A DNA stretch of 64,000 nucleotides from Lysobacteraceae bacterium (GTDB lineage Bacteria; Pseudomonadota; Gammaproteobacteria; Xanthomonadales; Rhodanobacteraceae). The DNA is taken from positions 231,421 to 295,420 of the forward strand of contig JAJFUF010000040.1 in assembly GCA_021372495.1 (NCBI GenBank), in the 5' to 3' direction. Under the pieces are notes generated by a model. The model had not been told where the DNA came from, ran no database searches, and worked only from the letters and a program-made list of their open reading frames with translations. The position numbers and the translations under genes are program-made. Position 1 is the first letter of the stretch; each line of letters starts with the position of its first letter. Shown piece after piece: positions 62,313-64,000 of the stretch.

Positions 62313-62852
62313 TCAGGCGCGCGGGCAGGTCGCCGGCGCGGTCGCCATGATGCGCTCGACCGCAACCCTGTCGGCGGCCGGTTGCGCGCCGCTGCCGGCG
62401 TCGAACATCACGCGCCAGACGCCGTCGTCGCCCTTCACCCAGAACGAGCTGAAGGTGCCGACGAGGTAGCGATGCTTCGCCTGCGGCGAGGTGTCTTCCA
62501 TCCAGTACGGACCGCGCGAGACGGCGAGGCGCGGATCGCTGCCGATGGCGACCTCGCGCGGATGCCAGTGCAGCTTGACGCCGGTGCCGGCGACGATCTC
62601 CGCCCAGCCCTTGGCCACCGCCTCGCGCCCGCGCAGCGGCGCACCGCCGAGGAACACCGCGCCGGGATGCACGTGCTCGGCGAACGCCTTGGCGTCGTGG
62701 TTTTCCACCGATTGCGCGAAGCTGAGCTCGCGCGCCCACACCGCGCACTCCTCCGCGCTCATCGGCGCCGGCCCCGGCGCGACGGGCGGCGCGGCGACGG
62801 CGGCAGCGGACAGCAGCAACGGCAGGACCAACATCGAAGCGGGGACACGCAT
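62313..62852 (-). CDS. Secreted SnoaL/NTF2-like (DUF4440) protein
   Basis: 179 residues with a signal peptide ([14 protein letters not shown]). The NTF2-like cone fold is suggested by [40 protein letters not shown] and [20 protein letters not shown]. Such domains bind or convert small molecules. Role unknown. GAGG lies nine bases before the ATG. Confidence 0.85.
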   Translation of the reverse strand: MRVPASMLVLPLLLSAAAVAAPPVAPGPAPMSAEECAVWARELSFAQSVENHDAKAFAEHVHPGAVFLGGAPLRGREAVAKGWAEIVAGTGVKLHWHPREVAIGSDPRLAVSRGPYWMEDTSPQAKHRYLVGTFSSFWVKGDDGVWRVMFDAGSGAQPAADRVAVERIMATAPATCPRA

Positions 62853-63000
62853 GGCATCGACCTCGGCACGGGGCGGACCGGGACGGCCGCCCGTGCGGTC
62901 ACGCTAACGGGCAGGTCGCCATGCCCGCAAGATGTGCAGTCGAAGCGCTCGGCGGACCGCGCCGCGGGCGCGCCGAACCGGTGTGCCAGCCGTGACCTAG

Positions 63001-63065
63001 TCGCGTGCCTTGGTCGCGTGCCTTGGTCGCGTGCCCTGGTCGCGTGCCCTGGTCGCGTGGCCGGG
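63001..63065. repeat. 13-base tandem repeat
   Basis: TCGCGTGCCTTGG and TCGCGTGCCCTGG each occur twice in a row, followed by a fifth, degenerate unit. It is a minisatellite in an intergenic stretch; it has no coding explanation and copy number may vary among strains. Confidence 0.85.
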
Positions 63066-63117
63066 CGGCGTGCCGGTCGCGGCGCGCGGCGCCGACGCCA
63101 TGGTCGATGGTGGCTCT

Positions 63118-63366
63118 TTCCTTGCCTCCCTCTCCCCAGCGGGGGGAGAGGAAAATCACCAACGCCACGATGTGACGATCCCGCACCGCCAAGCCCGCCG
63201 GCAACGCCGCCTCGCAACTCTTCCTCCCTCTCCCCATCGGGAAGAGGGTTGGGGTGAGGGGGTGCCGTCCGCAGGACGGCTGTGCTCTTGCCTCGGGAAT
63301 ACTGCACGCGTGCTGCGCGCGTCCCCCTCACCCGGCCCTCTCCGCGGGGAGAGAGGGGAAAATCAC
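63118..63366. repeat. Palindromic CCCTCTCC/GGGGAGAGG repeats
   Basis: Three hairpin-like units of the kind CCCTCTCC...GGGAGAGG, near 63130-63153, 63228-63247 and 63336-63358, with shared flanks (GGAAAATCACCAACG and GGAAAATCACGAAGG). They make up most of the 556-base gap between the SnoaL-like gene and the next one. They are an intergenic repeat family; no gene is visible. Confidence 0.7.
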
Positions 63367-63408
63367 GAAGGCAGCGTCGTCACAAATCACAGCGCGCGTC
63401 TGCCAACC

Positions 63409-63789
63409 TCACAGCGGGCCGCCATCGCCGGCGCTGCCCGCGGGCGCCGGCGCGCCGCTCTCCAGCTGCAGCAGATCCTGTTGGCGCTTGCGCTGGCGGT
63501 CCTCGTAGGCGCGCTGCTCGGCCTTGTCGGCGGCGTCGACCTGGCGCGCCGTGGCCGGATCGGCGGTCTGCTCGCGGATGGACTGTTTGGCGGCGCGATC
63601 GTAGCTGCGCTGCAATGCGTCCTTCTGCATGGTGTCGCGCAACAGCGCCGCCTTCTGCGCGCGCTGGATCGCCGGCGAGGGCTGCGTCCCCGCCGGCGGC
63701 GGCAGGGGACCAGGCGGCGCGGCGTGTGCGAACGCCACGAAGGCGGCGACAGCGAGCGGTGCAGCGCGGACCAGGGAACGCGGGGACAT
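63409..63789 (-). CDS. Exported hypothetical protein
   Basis: 126 residues: signal peptide (PLAVAAFVAFAHAAPP), a Pro-rich segment, and a helical charged middle (AQKAALLRDTMQKDALQR, RAYEDRQRKRQQDLLQ) likely to form a coiled coil, ending in Ala/Gly. Start at 63789 with a GGAGG site. Family not recognised. Confidence 0.7.
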   Translation of the reverse strand: MSPRSLVRAAPLAVAAFVAFAHAAPPGPLPPPAGTQPSPAIQRAQKAALLRDTMQKDALQRSYDRAAKQSIREQTADPATARQVDAADKAEQRAYEDRQRKRQQDLLQLESGAPAPAGSAGDGGPL

Positions 63790-63884
63790 GGATGCCTCCA
63801 CAGGGCAAGAAACGCCACGCATCCGGGCAACACCGGCGCGTGCAACCGCCACATATGGCCGCTAGCTGTGATCTCTCAGTAGGT

Positions 63885-64000
63885 TGTTCACCCGGGGCGA
63901 ACCCGGGATTCTGGCGGTGCGACCCATTCAGCACCCACAGGAGCCCCGGATGAACCTGCATAAACATGCCCGTCTTACGCCGCGAGGTCGAGCCCTGCTT
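63885..64000 (+). mobile_element. Left end of an IS481-type insertion sequence (partial)
   Basis: The window ends inside an IS. A TGTTCACCCGGG at 63885 is a plausible terminal inverted repeat start (IS481 ends begin TGT), and the transposase start follows at 63950. The right end lies outside the window, so neither boundary nor target duplication can be confirmed. Confidence 0.6.
63950..64000 (+). CDS. IS481-family transposase, first 17 codons
   Basis: MNLHKHARLTPRGRALL is the typical N-terminus of IS481-family transposases (NxHKNARLTPxGR). AGGAG lies seven bases before the ATG at 63950. The gene continues beyond 64000. Confidence 0.8.
   Translation, partial: MNLHKHARLTPRGRALL

Noticed and set aside
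63001..63366. Repeats considered as a CRISPR array
   Set aside because: Units are 13 bases and contiguous, or hairpins of unlike length; there are no regular spacers and no cas genes.

Overview
The window is very GC-rich (roughly 70% or more by eye) with dense, mostly short operons on both strands. The gene set suggests a gammaproteobacterium of the Xanthomonadales (Lysobacter/Luteimonas/Rhodanobacter-like): a large TonB-dependent receptor, an OhrR/Ohr pair, a quinol-type nitric oxide reductase, many lipoproteins and signal-peptide hydrolases, a DUF3667 protein and an IS481-type transposase at the right edge. The genus is inference; there is no rRNA or other marker, and I see no tRNA or CRISPR array.

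Layout. 1-5.5 kb: D-amino-acid and peptidoglycan-related enzymes (partial DadA-like dehydrogenase, serine hydrolase, D-aminoacylase-like lipoprotein). 5.7-8.6 kb: an NlpC/P60 lipoprotein, ohrR-ohr, DoxX, GNAT and SlyD. 8.7-22.7 kb: ordinary accessory and housekeeping genes (MFS transporter, a 7TMR-DISM receptor with a degenerate GGDEF-like end, methyltransferase, serine hydrolase, Nudix, DEAD-box helicase, L-2-hydroxyglutarate-oxidase-like enzyme, CPBP protease, a PadR-controlled membrane protein).

23-34 kb and 45-48.7 kb look like one physiological theme, low oxygen and nitric oxide: universal stress protein, DUF2249-hemerythrin-FmdE operon, COG2187 kinase, divergent PRPP synthetase, DUF2892 protein, a second hemerythrin, a PNPOx-GAF sensor pair, nitric oxide reductase, flavin reductase and nitroreductase. 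Several of these have an FNR/ANR/DNR-type box (TTGA-N6-TCAA or close) upstream, so I propose a local FNR-type regulon. No FNR-family regulator is visible in the window.

34-43.7 kb: amidohydrolase convergent with a TonB receptor and its AraC-type neighbour, LysR regulator, DacB (PBP4), DUF72. 48.7-56.9 kb: methyltransferase, epimerase, Nudix, YceI, DUF1428, three lipoproteins, and two gene remnants (an NADPH-FMN-reductase fragment and a partial lipoprotein duplicate).

57-60.5 kb is an accessory island. Two genes of clearly lower GC, a D12-class adenine DNA methyltransferase and a protein with a ParB-like N-terminus and a helical, possibly HEPN-like C-terminus, lie exactly between two copies of a palindromic repeat; a third copy lies 1 kb further on, beside a DUF3667 gene whose 5' end has been replaced by repeat sequence. 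This two-gene unit is the best candidate for an undescribed (possibly defence) system. 60.5-64 kb: orphan urocanate hydratase, a secreted SnoaL-like protein, a repeat-rich gap, a small secreted protein and the start of an IS481 element.
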